This document shows, in pieces, positions 1-4,978 of a DNA stretch of 5,950 nucleotides (position 1 is the stretch's first letter; each line of letters starts with the position of its first letter). The notes under the pieces were generated by a model. The model was not told the DNA's origin. It made no database searches and was given only the letters and a program-made list of their open reading frames with translations. Source of the DNA: an uncultured Eubacteriales bacterium (GTDB taxonomy: Bacteria; Bacillota; Clostridia; Oscillospirales; Acutalibacteraceae); NCBI GenBank assembly GCA_900321195.1, contig ONVG01000096.1:1-5950 (forward strand), written 5' to 3'. The translations under genes were made by a program, and so were the position numbers.

Positions 1-834
1 TATTCCAAAAAAAAGTATTATCTTTGCGGTCGAACCGTCAAAGCCTAAGAATATGATAGGAAGAATGATTATCTGCTGCCTACTATTTTCCTTGAATGTA
101 ACAGCGCCGAGAGCGATCATAAGTACAGCATACACGCTTCCTGTAATAAGAAGCTTTTCGGAGGGCATTATACCGTCCATTGCAAGATTACGGAATATCG
201 TAAGATAGATGCATATCGGGTTAAGGTACCACAAAAATCTGAAGCTCTCGGGAACTATCGATATCGGATAGAAAACAGGCGTTACATAGAGAAGCACTCT
301 TCTTACTATTTTATAGATATAGCTGAGGTCTCTCAGGAACGTAGCATACGAGCAAAGGAACAAACCGAGTCCGAGTGCAAAGAAGTAAGCCATAAGCATA
401 GGAACAGGAGCTAACAGCATATACGGAGTGAAAGGTACGCCGATAACTATAGACACTCCGAGGAAAGGTATCAGCGACATGCACATAGTTATGAACTGCT
501 GTGTAACGGTAGATATACAGAAAAAATATTTCGGTATTTTTATTTTTCTTATAAGAGAGGAATTTGACGTTATACTGTTCATTGCATGATTAGAGCCTTC
601 AAATGTGAAATTGAATATCATATTTCCGCTGAACCAATAAGCGGGATAATACTGTATCGACCTGCTGAAAAGCGTAGAAAAAACTATCGATACGACTATC
701 ATCATAAGCAAAGGGCTGAGCATTGACCATGCAACGCCGAGCACCGACCTGTAATATTTTTTCTTAAAATCACGTTTTATAATTTCCTTTAAAAACGGAA
801 GATAATCCATAAATTCAAGTATAAATTTTTTCAT
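1..834 (-). CDS. ABC-2 type permease of a polysaccharide/teichoic-acid exporter (Wzm/TagG-like), 3' end outside window
   Basis: Membrane subunit of an ABC exporter that, in this family, moves undecaprenyl-linked polysaccharide or teichoic acid across the cytoplasmic membrane together with a separate ATPase. The 278 visible codons begin with an amphipathic N-terminus and the family-like stretch RDFKKKYYRSVLGVAW (residues 21-36). Hydrophobic segments follow near 38-57, 66-80, 107-133, 138-163, 178-195 and 228-246, along with the typical FLRDLSYIY (167-174) and NPICIYLTIFRN (205-216) motifs. The ATG at 834 has the G-rich ribosome site GGGGTG a few bases upstream. A strong promoter lies at 908-936. 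A partner ATPase gene would be expected beyond position 1. Oddity: members normally stop about eight residues after a motif equivalent to VTFKEN (245-250), but here the frame runs on through a new hydrophobic tail to the window edge. Family assignment is firm; the exported substrate is not known. Confidence 0.88.
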   Translation of the reverse strand, partial: MKKFILEFMDYLPFLKEIIKRDFKKKYYRSVLGVAWSMLSPLLMMIVVSIVFSTLFSRSIQYYPAYWFSGNMIFNFTFEGSNHAMNSITSNSSLIRKIKIPKYFFCISTVTQQFITMCMSLIPFLGVSIVIGVPFTPYMLLAPVPMLMAYFFALGLGLFLCSYATFLRDLSYIYKIVRRVLLYVTPVFYPISIVPESFRFLWYLNPICIYLTIFRNLAMDGIMPSEKLLITGSVYAVLMIALGAVTFKENSRQQIIILPIIFLGFDGSTAKIILFFGI

Positions 835-854
835 ACGAACACCCCGGAATCAAT

Positions 855-872
855 GAATGATGAATGATGAAT
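855..872. repeat. Short tandem repeat in permease leader
   Basis: The 7-mer GAATGAT occurs twice in tandem plus a partial third copy. It lies in the predicted 5' untranslated region of the permease, just upstream of its ribosome binding site. It is probably simple slippage sequence with no assigned function. Confidence 0.6.
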
Positions 873-907
873 AATATTATTTTAACCTCTGCTTTCACGT
901 CAAATTT

Positions 908-936
908 ATTATATCACTGTCTGGCTTACTTGTCCA
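908..936 (-). promoter_or_regulatory. Sigma-A promoter of the permease gene
   Basis: On the minus strand a -35 box TGGACA (936-931) is separated by exactly 17 bases from a perfect -10 box TATAAT (913-908). The -10 box is preceded by the extended element TG one base upstream. Transcription would start near 901, giving a leader of about 65 bases before the ATG at 834. The upstream terminator at 978-1012 separates it from the preceding gene. Confidence 0.75.
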
Positions 937-977
937 TTGAATTTTTATACTAATTTGCCTTCATGTGACAATTTATT

Positions 978-1012
978 CAAAAAACAAAAACAGGCACGGA
1001 CATCGTACCTGT
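978..1012 (-). terminator. Rho-independent terminator after the small-protein gene
   Basis: A 9-bp stem (990-998 with 1004-1012, one G-U pair on the minus strand) has a 5-base loop. On the minus strand it is followed by TTTTGTTTTTTG. It begins 15 bases after the stop codon of the 55-residue gene and insulates that gene from the permease promoter. Confidence 0.8.
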
Positions 1013-1026
1013 AAATTGCAACAGTA

Positions 1027-1194
1027 TCATTCTTTTTTCTTACAGCACACATCTCTTTGAACAGCAATAAGCGCAAGAGTATCTCCCAGCTGGACGAGCA
1101 ATGCAGAAAGTACAGCTATCTCATCATCATTAAGCCGGCAGGCTATCGTATTTGCTATTGCCGTTACAGCGGCTGTCAGTTCACAGGCATTCAT
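1027..1194 (-). CDS. Small conserved-type hypothetical protein, 55 residues
   Basis: Function unknown. The sequence resembles a family of very short uncharacterised Firmicutes proteins (possibly DUF6774, from memory) with an N-terminal CELTA-like motif, a central helix ending QLGDTLALIAVQRD and a Cys-Lys-rich tail. Cysteines are at residues 4, 19, 50 and 51. It appears helical and moderately hydrophobic, with no signal peptide. I chose the ATG at 1194 over one five codons upstream at 1209 because GGGGGTG (1207-1201) sits six bases before the inner ATG, at ideal ribosome-binding spacing. It starts 45 bases after the methyltransferase stop with no convincing promoter between, so it is probably cotranscribed with that gene. 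A good terminator follows at once. Dedicated translation and termination signals argue that this is a real gene. Confidence 0.75.
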   Translation of the reverse strand: MNACELTAAVTAIANTIACRLNDDEIAVLSALLVQLGDTLALIAVQRDVCCKKKE

Positions 1195-1239
1195 CGATAT
1201 CACCCCCATGATATTTTATGCCTGTTTTTATATTCATGT

Positions 1240-2295
1240 TCAGCATGCATAAAGATTCAGGTCCCACGAGGGAATGTGCGGATGCTGACGCATGAAAATG
1301 TTATATTCGGGCTGTATCTTCTTTATCATGAGCGGAAGCTTGAAAATATCTTCACTTCGGTGATAGAGCGCAATGTTCAGCTTAGGCTTGTCCCGCCTTA
1401 ATGTATCGATACCGCCCTTTATCATCTGCTCCTCCGCACCCTCAACATCAGCTTTCAGATACGTTAAACGTCTTTTTTTATAAAGTGTGTCTATTTTGGT
1501 GACTGCAAGTGTCTGCTCACCGTCAGAGCGTATCGAAGAACCTCTTCCGAGAGAATTATTGAAATGCATATCGCAGTCCTCCGACCATATACCCATGTTG
1601 AAAAGCTTGGTGTTCTCCATGCCGCCTGCATATTCACACAGCTTTTTATATGTTTTCCTGTCAGGCTCAAGCGCGGTAATATCCGAATAGCTTCCGTCCG
1701 TATAGTCAAGAAATTCGGATATGGTATCTCCCCTGTATGCGCCTAAGTCAAGATAACTTTCATTTTTGCCGAGCCGCAGGATATTCCGGAATGCCTCATC
1801 CTTTTCGCAGAAGCACTCTGTAAGATATTCAAGTCTGCCGCTGAGCTTAAAGCTTATAATATTTTCAAATGTATGTTTAGAGATATCATCCGAAAGCATG
1901 GAGTAAGTATTTTCTATATCCCTGATGTTTTTTTCATAAAATCTACTATCGAAGATATTCTCACCGTACACAGGAACATCCGCGCACAGTACTGTGTGTT
2001 TTTTCGATATTGCCAAAATATTTTCTATAACCTCCGCCCTTTGCGAGCCAAAGGCTATTATGATAACAGGGTCGGGAAATCGGCTCTCTATTTCAGAAAG
2101 CGGCATGACATGAAAACCGCGAAAGCTCCTGTCACGCACAAAGCCGTCACTTGCCATAAAGCCGCATACTTTTATACCGAGTATTTCAAACCCGTTCATT
2201 ATCTTATCCGCACCGTTTCCCGTACCGTAAATTATTATCGGTCTGTCGGTCTTTGCAAGCATTGTACGGATATCATCACCGCTGTAAATATTCAT
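1240..2295 (-). CDS. FkbM-family SAM-dependent methyltransferase with N-terminal Rossmann-like domain
   Basis: Predicted S-adenosylmethionine-dependent O-methyltransferase (FkbM/Methyltransf_21 type), 351 residues, cytoplasmic. Such enzymes usually methylate sugars or secondary metabolites; the substrate here is unknown. Residues 18-85 form a separate nucleotide-binding-like unit (IIIYGTGNGADKI at 20-32, then a strand ending IIIAFGSQ), a layout often seen in glycan-cluster proteins. The methyltransferase core covers about 165-351: motif I YLDLGAYRGDT (181-191), acidic LEP (209-211), KADVEGAE (281-288), the family-typical YHR (311-313) and a closing W-x-L-x-LYA. I place the start at the ATG at 2295, preceded by GGGTGA. 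The frame stays open upstream to 2466, but that part is encoded by a hairpin repeat and has no ribosome site. It is followed by the small gene at 1027-1194, probably in one operon. The nearby exporter permease makes a surface-glycan role plausible. Confidence 0.85.
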   Translation of the reverse strand: MNIYSGDDIRTMLAKTDRPIIIYGTGNGADKIMNGFEILGIKVCGFMASDGFVRDRSFRGFHVMPLSEIESRFPDPVIIIAFGSQRAEVIENILAISKKHTVLCADVPVYGENIFDSRFYEKNIRDIENTYSMLSDDISKHTFENIISFKLSGRLEYLTECFCEKDEAFRNILRLGKNESYLDLGAYRGDTISEFLDYTDGSYSDITALEPDRKTYKKLCEYAGGMENTKLFNMGIWSEDCDMHFNNSLGRGSSIRSDGEQTLAVTKIDTLYKKRRLTYLKADVEGAEEQMIKGGIDTLRRDKPKLNIALYHRSEDIFKLPLMIKKIQPEYNIFMRQHPHIPSWDLNLYAC

Positions 2296-2324
2296 ACTAT
2301 CACCCGACAATATGATAACATTTT

Positions 2325-2353
2325 TTGATAAAAAAAGATAGTACCCGTGTGAA
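2325..2353 (-). promoter_or_regulatory. Candidate promoter close to the methyltransferase gene
   Basis: Minus-strand TTCACA (2353-2348), a 17-base spacer and TATCAA (2330-2325) give a moderate sigma-A match with a leader of about 23 bases. The -10 box is imperfect, and another candidate lies upstream at 2470-2499. Only one may be used. Confidence 0.35.
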
Positions 2354-2386
2354 GATATACGGAAATCAATTTTGTCCGGCAGTTTA

Positions 2387-2428
2387 CCTGGGGAAACCCT
2401 TTTCTTGCGAAAAAAGGTTTTCCCCAGG
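2387..2428. repeat. Dispersed-type hairpin repeat in the methyltransferase leader
   Basis: Arms 2387-2403 and 2412-2428 form a 17-bp stem with one mismatch and an 8-base loop. The outer part is CCTGGGGAAA paired with TTTTCCCCAGG. No U-tract follows on either strand, so it does not look like a terminator. Very similar GGGG(A)n/T-rich hairpins with a neighbouring CCCCTTTCC block are, to my recollection, scattered between genes in many Clostridia. Read as protein it gives the artefactual extension GKTFFRKKRVSPGK in front of the methyltransferase. Confidence 0.7.
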
Positions 2429-2469
2429 ACCCCTTTCCTGAATTCGCTGAATTTTGATATACCCATAAA

Positions 2470-2499
2470 ATTTTAAAAATGGATTTCCATTTATGTTAA
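2470..2499 (-). promoter_or_regulatory. Candidate distal promoter for the methyltransferase unit
   Basis: Minus-strand TTAACA (2499-2494), an 18-base spacer and TAAAAT (2475-2470) lie just downstream of the spoVT terminator. If used, the hairpin repeat at 2387-2428 would be transcribed in a leader of about 170 bases. The region is AT-rich, so chance matches are likely. Confidence 0.35.
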
Positions 2500-2510
2500 G
2501 ATAATAAGCG

Positions 2511-2540
2511 CAAAAATTCCGCCGCCATTAAGACGGCGGA
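2511..2540 (-). terminator. Rho-independent terminator of spoVT
   Basis: A GC-rich 9-bp stem (2532-2540 with 2518-2526, one G-U pair on the minus strand) has a 5-base loop and is followed on the minus strand by ATTTTTG. It starts ten bases after the spoVT stop codon, which marks spoVT as a single-gene transcript. Confidence 0.85.
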
Positions 2541-2549
2541 TATTATCGG

Positions 2550-3089
2550 CTACGCCTCCATCTGACGCCCCAAAAAAGCAGCAGCCGCCTGTATGAGCTT
2601 GTTTTCGGTTTCTGTCGGTATTGCATTTCGGTCATTTAAAAGCATGACTACTGCGCCCGAAACATCGCCTGCCGAAATTATAGGGTACATTATTGATGCA
2701 TACTTGTCCGAATTATCTATAGGACAGAATGAGCCTGCTCCTTTTCCTGCGATAAAGCTTTTTCGTGCAGACATATATTCCTCCATCATGGGTGATATCT
2801 TTTTATCAAGGACTTCCTTTTTCGGTATTCCTGCCGCCGCTACTATACGGTCGCAGTCACTTATCAGCACAGCCTGCTTTGATACTTTACTCAGCACCTC
2901 CGCATACTGCTCCGCAAAGCCTGACATCTCCCCTATCGGCGAATATTTCTTGAATATCACTTCGCCGTTGGACTCTGTATATATTTCCAGCGGGTCGCCC
3001 TCTCTTATCCTCAGCGTCCTGCGTATTTCTTTCGGTATGACGACACGTCCGAGGTCGTCAATGCGCCTGACTATTCCTGTTGCCTTCAT
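2550..3089 (-). CDS. spoVT: Stage V sporulation protein T, forespore transcription regulator
   Basis: DNA-binding regulator that, in Bacillus, tunes sigma-G-dependent gene expression in the forespore and affects spore coat, germination and resistance. The protein has 179 residues, against 178 in Bacillus subtilis. Residues 1-50 are the AbrB/SpoVT swapped-hairpin DNA-binding domain; MKATGIVRRIDDLGRVVIPK and the following RTLRIREGDPLEIY are close to identical to the Bacillus protein. Residues about 56-178 are the GAF-like C-terminal domain, ending in FLGRQMEA as in the family. The start is fixed by AAAGGAG (3105-3099), nine bases before the ATG. It stands alone between two terminators. A sequence matching the sigma-G consensus lies just upstream at 3124-3152, in agreement with forespore expression. 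I see nothing broken, and the call is very secure. Confidence 0.97.
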   Translation of the reverse strand: MKATGIVRRIDDLGRVVIPKEIRRTLRIREGDPLEIYTESNGEVIFKKYSPIGEMSGFAEQYAEVLSKVSKQAVLISDCDRIVAAAGIPKKEVLDKKISPMMEEYMSARKSFIAGKGAGSFCPIDNSDKYASIMYPIISAGDVSGAVVMLLNDRNAIPTETENKLIQAAAAFLGRQMEA

Positions 3090-3123
3090 AGTATGATTCT
3101 CCTTTGATACAAATTTTCGGTAT

Positions 3124-3152
3124 TAGTATTTGTATTCTCAGGGAAAATATAC
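3124..3152 (-). promoter_or_regulatory. Putative sigma-G promoter of spoVT
   Basis: On the minus strand GTATA (3152-3148), a 17-base spacer and AATACTA (3130-3124) match the sigma-G consensus (GHATR, 17-18 bases, CATWHTA) at all but one position. Predicted start is near 3117, giving a leader of about 28 bases. spoVT belongs to the sigma-G regulon in Bacillus. I see no comparable sigma-A promoter in this gap. Confidence 0.55.
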
Positions 3153-3161
3153 TTTACAGGC

Positions 3162-3200
3162 ACAAAAACGGCTGTCCGTTTTGCAGACAGCCGTTTTTGT
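3162..3200 (-). terminator. Strong bidirectional-looking terminator
   Basis: A perfect 15-bp inverted repeat (3162-3176 with 3186-3200; core AAAAACGGCTGTC) has a 9-base loop. Both strands carry a T-run after the stem, as CCGTTTTTGT. It lies 18 bases after the stop of the BspA-like fragment and directly before the spoVT promoter, so its native job was most likely to end the minus-strand surface-protein gene. Confidence 0.85.
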
Positions 3201-3218
3201 TTGTATTTTATTGTATCG

Positions 3219-3365
3219 TCATGCATTCCAGACTATTTTTGCATAGCAGCCTCTGTTCCAATCTGAGTCCCATCCGATTGGCGCTTCGCTTCTGCCTTTT
3301 ATGTATATCTTCTGTTTACCTGTCCAGTTATCAAAAGCCCACGAACCTATACTTGTACCACTGTA
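3219..3365 (-). pseudogene. C-terminal remnant of a BspA-like leucine-rich-repeat surface protein
   Basis: About the last 48 codons of a BspA-type (LRR_5) protein remain. SIGSWAFDNW is the tail of one repeat, and QKIYIKGRSEAPIGW followed by CYAKIVWNA and a stop is the characteristic ending of these proteins as I recall it. Such proteins are usually large, secreted, and involved in adhesion or protein binding. Everything upstream is missing: at about 3355-3370 the reading switches to IS66 transposase sequence in another frame. The ATG at 3410 that opens this frame lies inside IS66 sequence and is not a native start. The strong terminator after it is the original one. Confidence in the family is good; the fragment itself is very likely non-functional. 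Confidence 0.75.
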
Positions 3366-3745
3366 TCTATTACATGACGGGTCTCTTTTACACAAGCTTT
3401 TTCCATACATTGTTCAAGATGCGGGCATACTGCACAATCCGGATTATAATGCTTTTCTATTTCATCGGGCTGTGAAGTTACATTCAGGCAGTTTCCTTTA
3501 TGCCCTTTTTGACCGCCCGATTTTTTGCCGCTCTTTTCACGCAGACTCTTGGGGGACGGTTTCTTTTTCAGCCCATCACTTGACGGCATTTTGGAACTGT
3601 TACCGGAATTTTGAGCAAGCTACTCTCTTAACTCTCTTATCGTTTGGTTAAGATTGTCGATTGTTTCATTTAAGTTTTTTACTTGTGCTGTAAGGTCGGC
3701 ATTTTGTTTCATCAAATATTCGATAAATTTGCTTATTTCCGGCAT
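3357..3745 (-). pseudogene. tnpC: IS66 transposase (TnpC), N-terminal fragment with amber codon
   Basis: This is the beginning of an IS66 DDE transposase. From the ATG at 3745 (GGGAGGTG eight bases upstream) the frame encodes a coiled-coil-like leader rich in Asn, Leu and Lys (residues 1-41). An in-frame TAG follows at codon 42 (3622-3620), where the family normally has Lys or Gln. The sequence then resumes with LAQNSGNSSKMPSSDGLKKK, the typical IS66 leader, the Lys/Gly-rich GGQKGHKG segment, and a zinc-finger-like part with cysteines at 104, 107, 113 and 118 (zf-IS66). Homology ends at VIDTVV (125-130), and a stop follows at 3347. Full-length TnpC has about 500 residues, so the catalytic domain is entirely gone. 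Both the nonsense codon and the truncation mark it as dead. Confidence 0.85.
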
Positions 3746-3769
3746 TCTATTCACCTCCCACTTATCAGC

Positions 3770-3798
3770 ATTATATCATATCGGGAAATTTTTTGCTA
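3770..3798 (-). promoter_or_regulatory. Promoter inside the IS66 left end
   Basis: A perfect TATAAT (3775-3770, minus strand) with TG one base upstream forms an extended -10 box, 25 bases before the tnpC ATG. The -35 region (TAGCAA, 17-base spacing) is poor, as is common with extended -10 promoters. It would drive tnpC, and its transcript would now read into the BspA remnant. Confidence 0.55.
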
Positions 3799-3824
3799 CC
3801 TTTTTTCAGAGACTGAATAGTTAC

Positions 3825-4364
3825 AACAGTATGTCGAGCAGTAAAAATGAATTTTTAGACAATATAAACAATACATTTTCCATAGATGAAATGTCATATT
3901 TTGTAGAAAGCCATAATTTGAGTGAAGATTTCCAAAAAGTAACGGGAAGATATCTCGAAATATCAAACGGACTTGATCTTCCCAACAGGAAAGTATCCAA
4001 CAGAAGAAAACAGAGTATAGTAGGTTACAAAACAGAAAAATACCTCTATGAAACCGCACTTATCGGTTACTTCGATGATTACGTTTCGGAACACTATTAC
4101 GGTCTTGATATGAATTCTTTCATCAACAATTACAAAAATGAATTTGCCGGCAGTCACAAATATTATTTTGCAACAAATGAGTTTGATTCTTATTCATTCA
4201 GTGCTTATGGTGTTTTAGAAATAAAAAAATATTATAACGGCGTTTCTATCTTTGACAGAAGTATAAGCGAAAAGAAAATCACATATTACAGCCTGCTTTC
4301 AACTACGACATCAACAAAAGAAGATATACTTGATGGCGGTGTAATATTCTTCGGTAAAGCCTGA
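3825..4364 (+). pseudogene. 3' part of an unknown plus-strand gene cut by IS66
   Basis: An open frame encodes about 179 residues, from the IS66 boundary to TGA at 4362. I do not recognise the family. The product is hydrophilic and rich in Tyr, Phe, Asn, Lys and Glu, has no cysteine, no membrane segment and several YY pairs (HYYG, KYYF, KKYYNG, ITYY). Coding quality looks real: a long frame, even composition and a hairpin directly after the stop. The first ATG after the break (3831) has no ribosome binding site, and upstream codons of the same frame lie in the inverted IS66 end. So the real start was probably removed when the element inserted. It could be the C-terminal half of a secreted or cytoplasmic protein. 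Expression now would need an accidental start. Confidence 0.6.
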
Positions 4365-4409
4365 TGAACAAGTCCCCCGAAAACATTAAATTTCGGGGGG
4401 ACTTGTTCA
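4365..4409 (+). terminator. Large hairpin directly after the plus-strand fragment
   Basis: Arms 4365-4382 and 4391-4409 pair over 18 bp (TGAACAAGTCCCCC with its complement, then GAAA/TTTC across one bulged G) around an 8-base loop. It abuts the stop codon, so a transcription terminator is likely. However, no clear T-run follows on the plus strand, so a repeat-element end is an alternative. Confidence 0.55.
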
Positions 4410-4417
4410 CATTTCGG

Positions 4418-4440
4418 ACTGAATTATAGCATAATTTCAG
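4418..4440. repeat. Small imperfect inverted repeat
   Basis: CTGAATTAT and ATAATTTCAG pair with a single bulged base around a two-base loop. It lies between the larger hairpin and the IS982 remnant. AT-rich, with no assigned role. It may be part of the downstream end of the IS982 copy or of the hairpin region. Confidence 0.4.
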
Positions 4441-4498
4441 AATAATAAAACAAGAACTACAGAACTTCAAATATTGTGCAACGTGAGTTCGATGAAAA

Positions 4499-4740
4499 TT
4501 AAATAGACTCAGGGAGTTTAGGAAGGTTAAGAGAGGGCTTTTTGGGTATAAAAGAATAAGCCACTAAAGCAGCCAGAAGAGCAATAAAAAATTGTCTATA
4601 GAGCAACACCTTGAATGTTCAATTTGGCATATATTTTTCAAAAAGTCATTAACAGACTCTATGACAGCTCTTTTACGGAGCAGCAATCGGTCTGAAAAAG
4701 CCATCAGTTTATTTTTCATAATCAAACAAGACATTGAGAA
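4499..4740 (-). pseudogene. IS982-type transposase, C-terminal remnant with frameshift
   Basis: On the minus strand MKNKLMAFSDRLLLRKRAVI, then ESVNDFLKNICQIEHSR, closely follows the C-terminal part of IS982-family DDE transposases, including the segment holding the last catalytic Glu. After CSIDNF the track reaches a false stop at 4564. Shifting frame within the A6 run at 4586-4591 restores the expected ending ALLAALVAYSFIPKKPSLN and LPKLPESI with TAA at 4501-4499. One base has therefore been lost or gained. Family members have about 300 residues, and only roughly the last 80 are recognisable. The sequence upstream of about 4720-4740 does not fit. The GAACTCACGTT-like sequence at 4479-4489 (minus strand) probably lies near the element's downstream end. 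It is inactive. Confidence 0.7.
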
Positions 4741-4768
4741 ATATGTTTTTTGAAAACAAGTAATGATA

Positions 4769-4804
4769 AGAGCAACAGTTTTCCGAATTTGGAGCTGTTG
4801 CTCT
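4769..4804. repeat. 10-bp inverted repeat next to the IS982 remnant
   Basis: AGAGCAACAG (4769-4778) and its exact complement CTGTTGCTCT (4795-4804) flank 16 bases. No T-run follows on either strand, so it is not an obvious terminator. It lies just where transposase similarity has faded, and may mark a recombination scar or a small structured RNA. Confidence 0.5.
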
Positions 4805-4812
4805 GTATACAT

Positions 4813-4978
4813 TTACGTTTAATCTCCTCACGAATAAGTTTTATAGATCCTATCTTATCATCACGCTGAAAAAAGTAAAGAGTTCTTCAATATCAAAATA
4901 GATATATTTTTTTGTATCAAAAATTGCTCTAAAAAAGAAATGTTCTTTGATTTATGTTATATCCAATCAGACGTTTTT
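4813..4978. other. AT-rich stretch without a supported gene
   Basis: No complete gene. On the minus strand two overlapping frames read in a protein-like manner (DTKKYIYFDIEELFTFF, then in another frame RDDKIGSIKLIREEIKRK), which hints at a decayed coding sequence broken by a frameshift in a T-run near 4870. I cannot assign a family. A weak AAAGAA/TTCTTT hairpin followed by TTTAG near 4930-4950 might serve as terminator for the surface-protein fragment. Confidence 0.35.

Larger units (their letters stand above)
3357..3824 (-). mobile_element. Truncated IS66-family insertion sequence (left end plus start of tnpC)
   Basis: The element reads on the minus strand from its outer end at 3824, which starts GTAACTATTCAG. 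IS66 elements characteristically begin with GTAA. It continues through a promoter at about 3770-3798 into tnpC and breaks off near 3357, where BspA-like sequence begins. No tnpA or tnpB precedes tnpC, which suits the single-gene ISBst12-like branch. The other terminal repeat and the matching target duplication are absent, so the element cannot move on its own. Confidence 0.75.

Noticed and set aside
855..872. Tandem 7-mer as a CRISPR-like or iteron array
   Set aside because: Only 2.6 copies with no spacers and no replication gene nearby.
1873..2328. 151-codon plus-strand frame opposite the methyltransferase
   Set aside because: Shadow frame with odd composition (many His, Tyr, Arg). No ribosome site or family match.
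2296..2466. 57-codon N-terminal extension of the methyltransferase frame
   Set aside because: It is encoded across a hairpin repeat and a likely promoter, has no ribosome site at its ATG, and is not like the family. The ATG at 2295 has GGGTGA upstream.
2593..3096. 167-codon plus-strand frame opposite spoVT
   Set aside because: It is the antisense shadow of a certain gene and shows no recognisable protein.
3162..3200. Terminator hairpin as a riboswitch or attenuator for spoVT
   Set aside because: It lies upstream of the predicted spoVT start site and fits the end of the BspA-like gene. No alternative pairing with the short leader is apparent.
3104..3651. Two plus-strand frames of 116-123 codons
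   Set aside because: They run across the spoVT promoter, the terminator and the opposite strand of the BspA and IS66 remnants. Cys/Phe/Leu-rich antisense artefacts.
3654..3824. N-terminal part of the long plus-strand frame starting at 3654
   Set aside because: These codons are the reverse complement of the IS66 end and tnpC start, so they are not native to the unknown gene.
4564..4812. 82-codon minus frame as an intact small gene
   Set aside because: Only its second half resembles a transposase, and the real C-terminus lies in another frame, so it is a pseudogene part.
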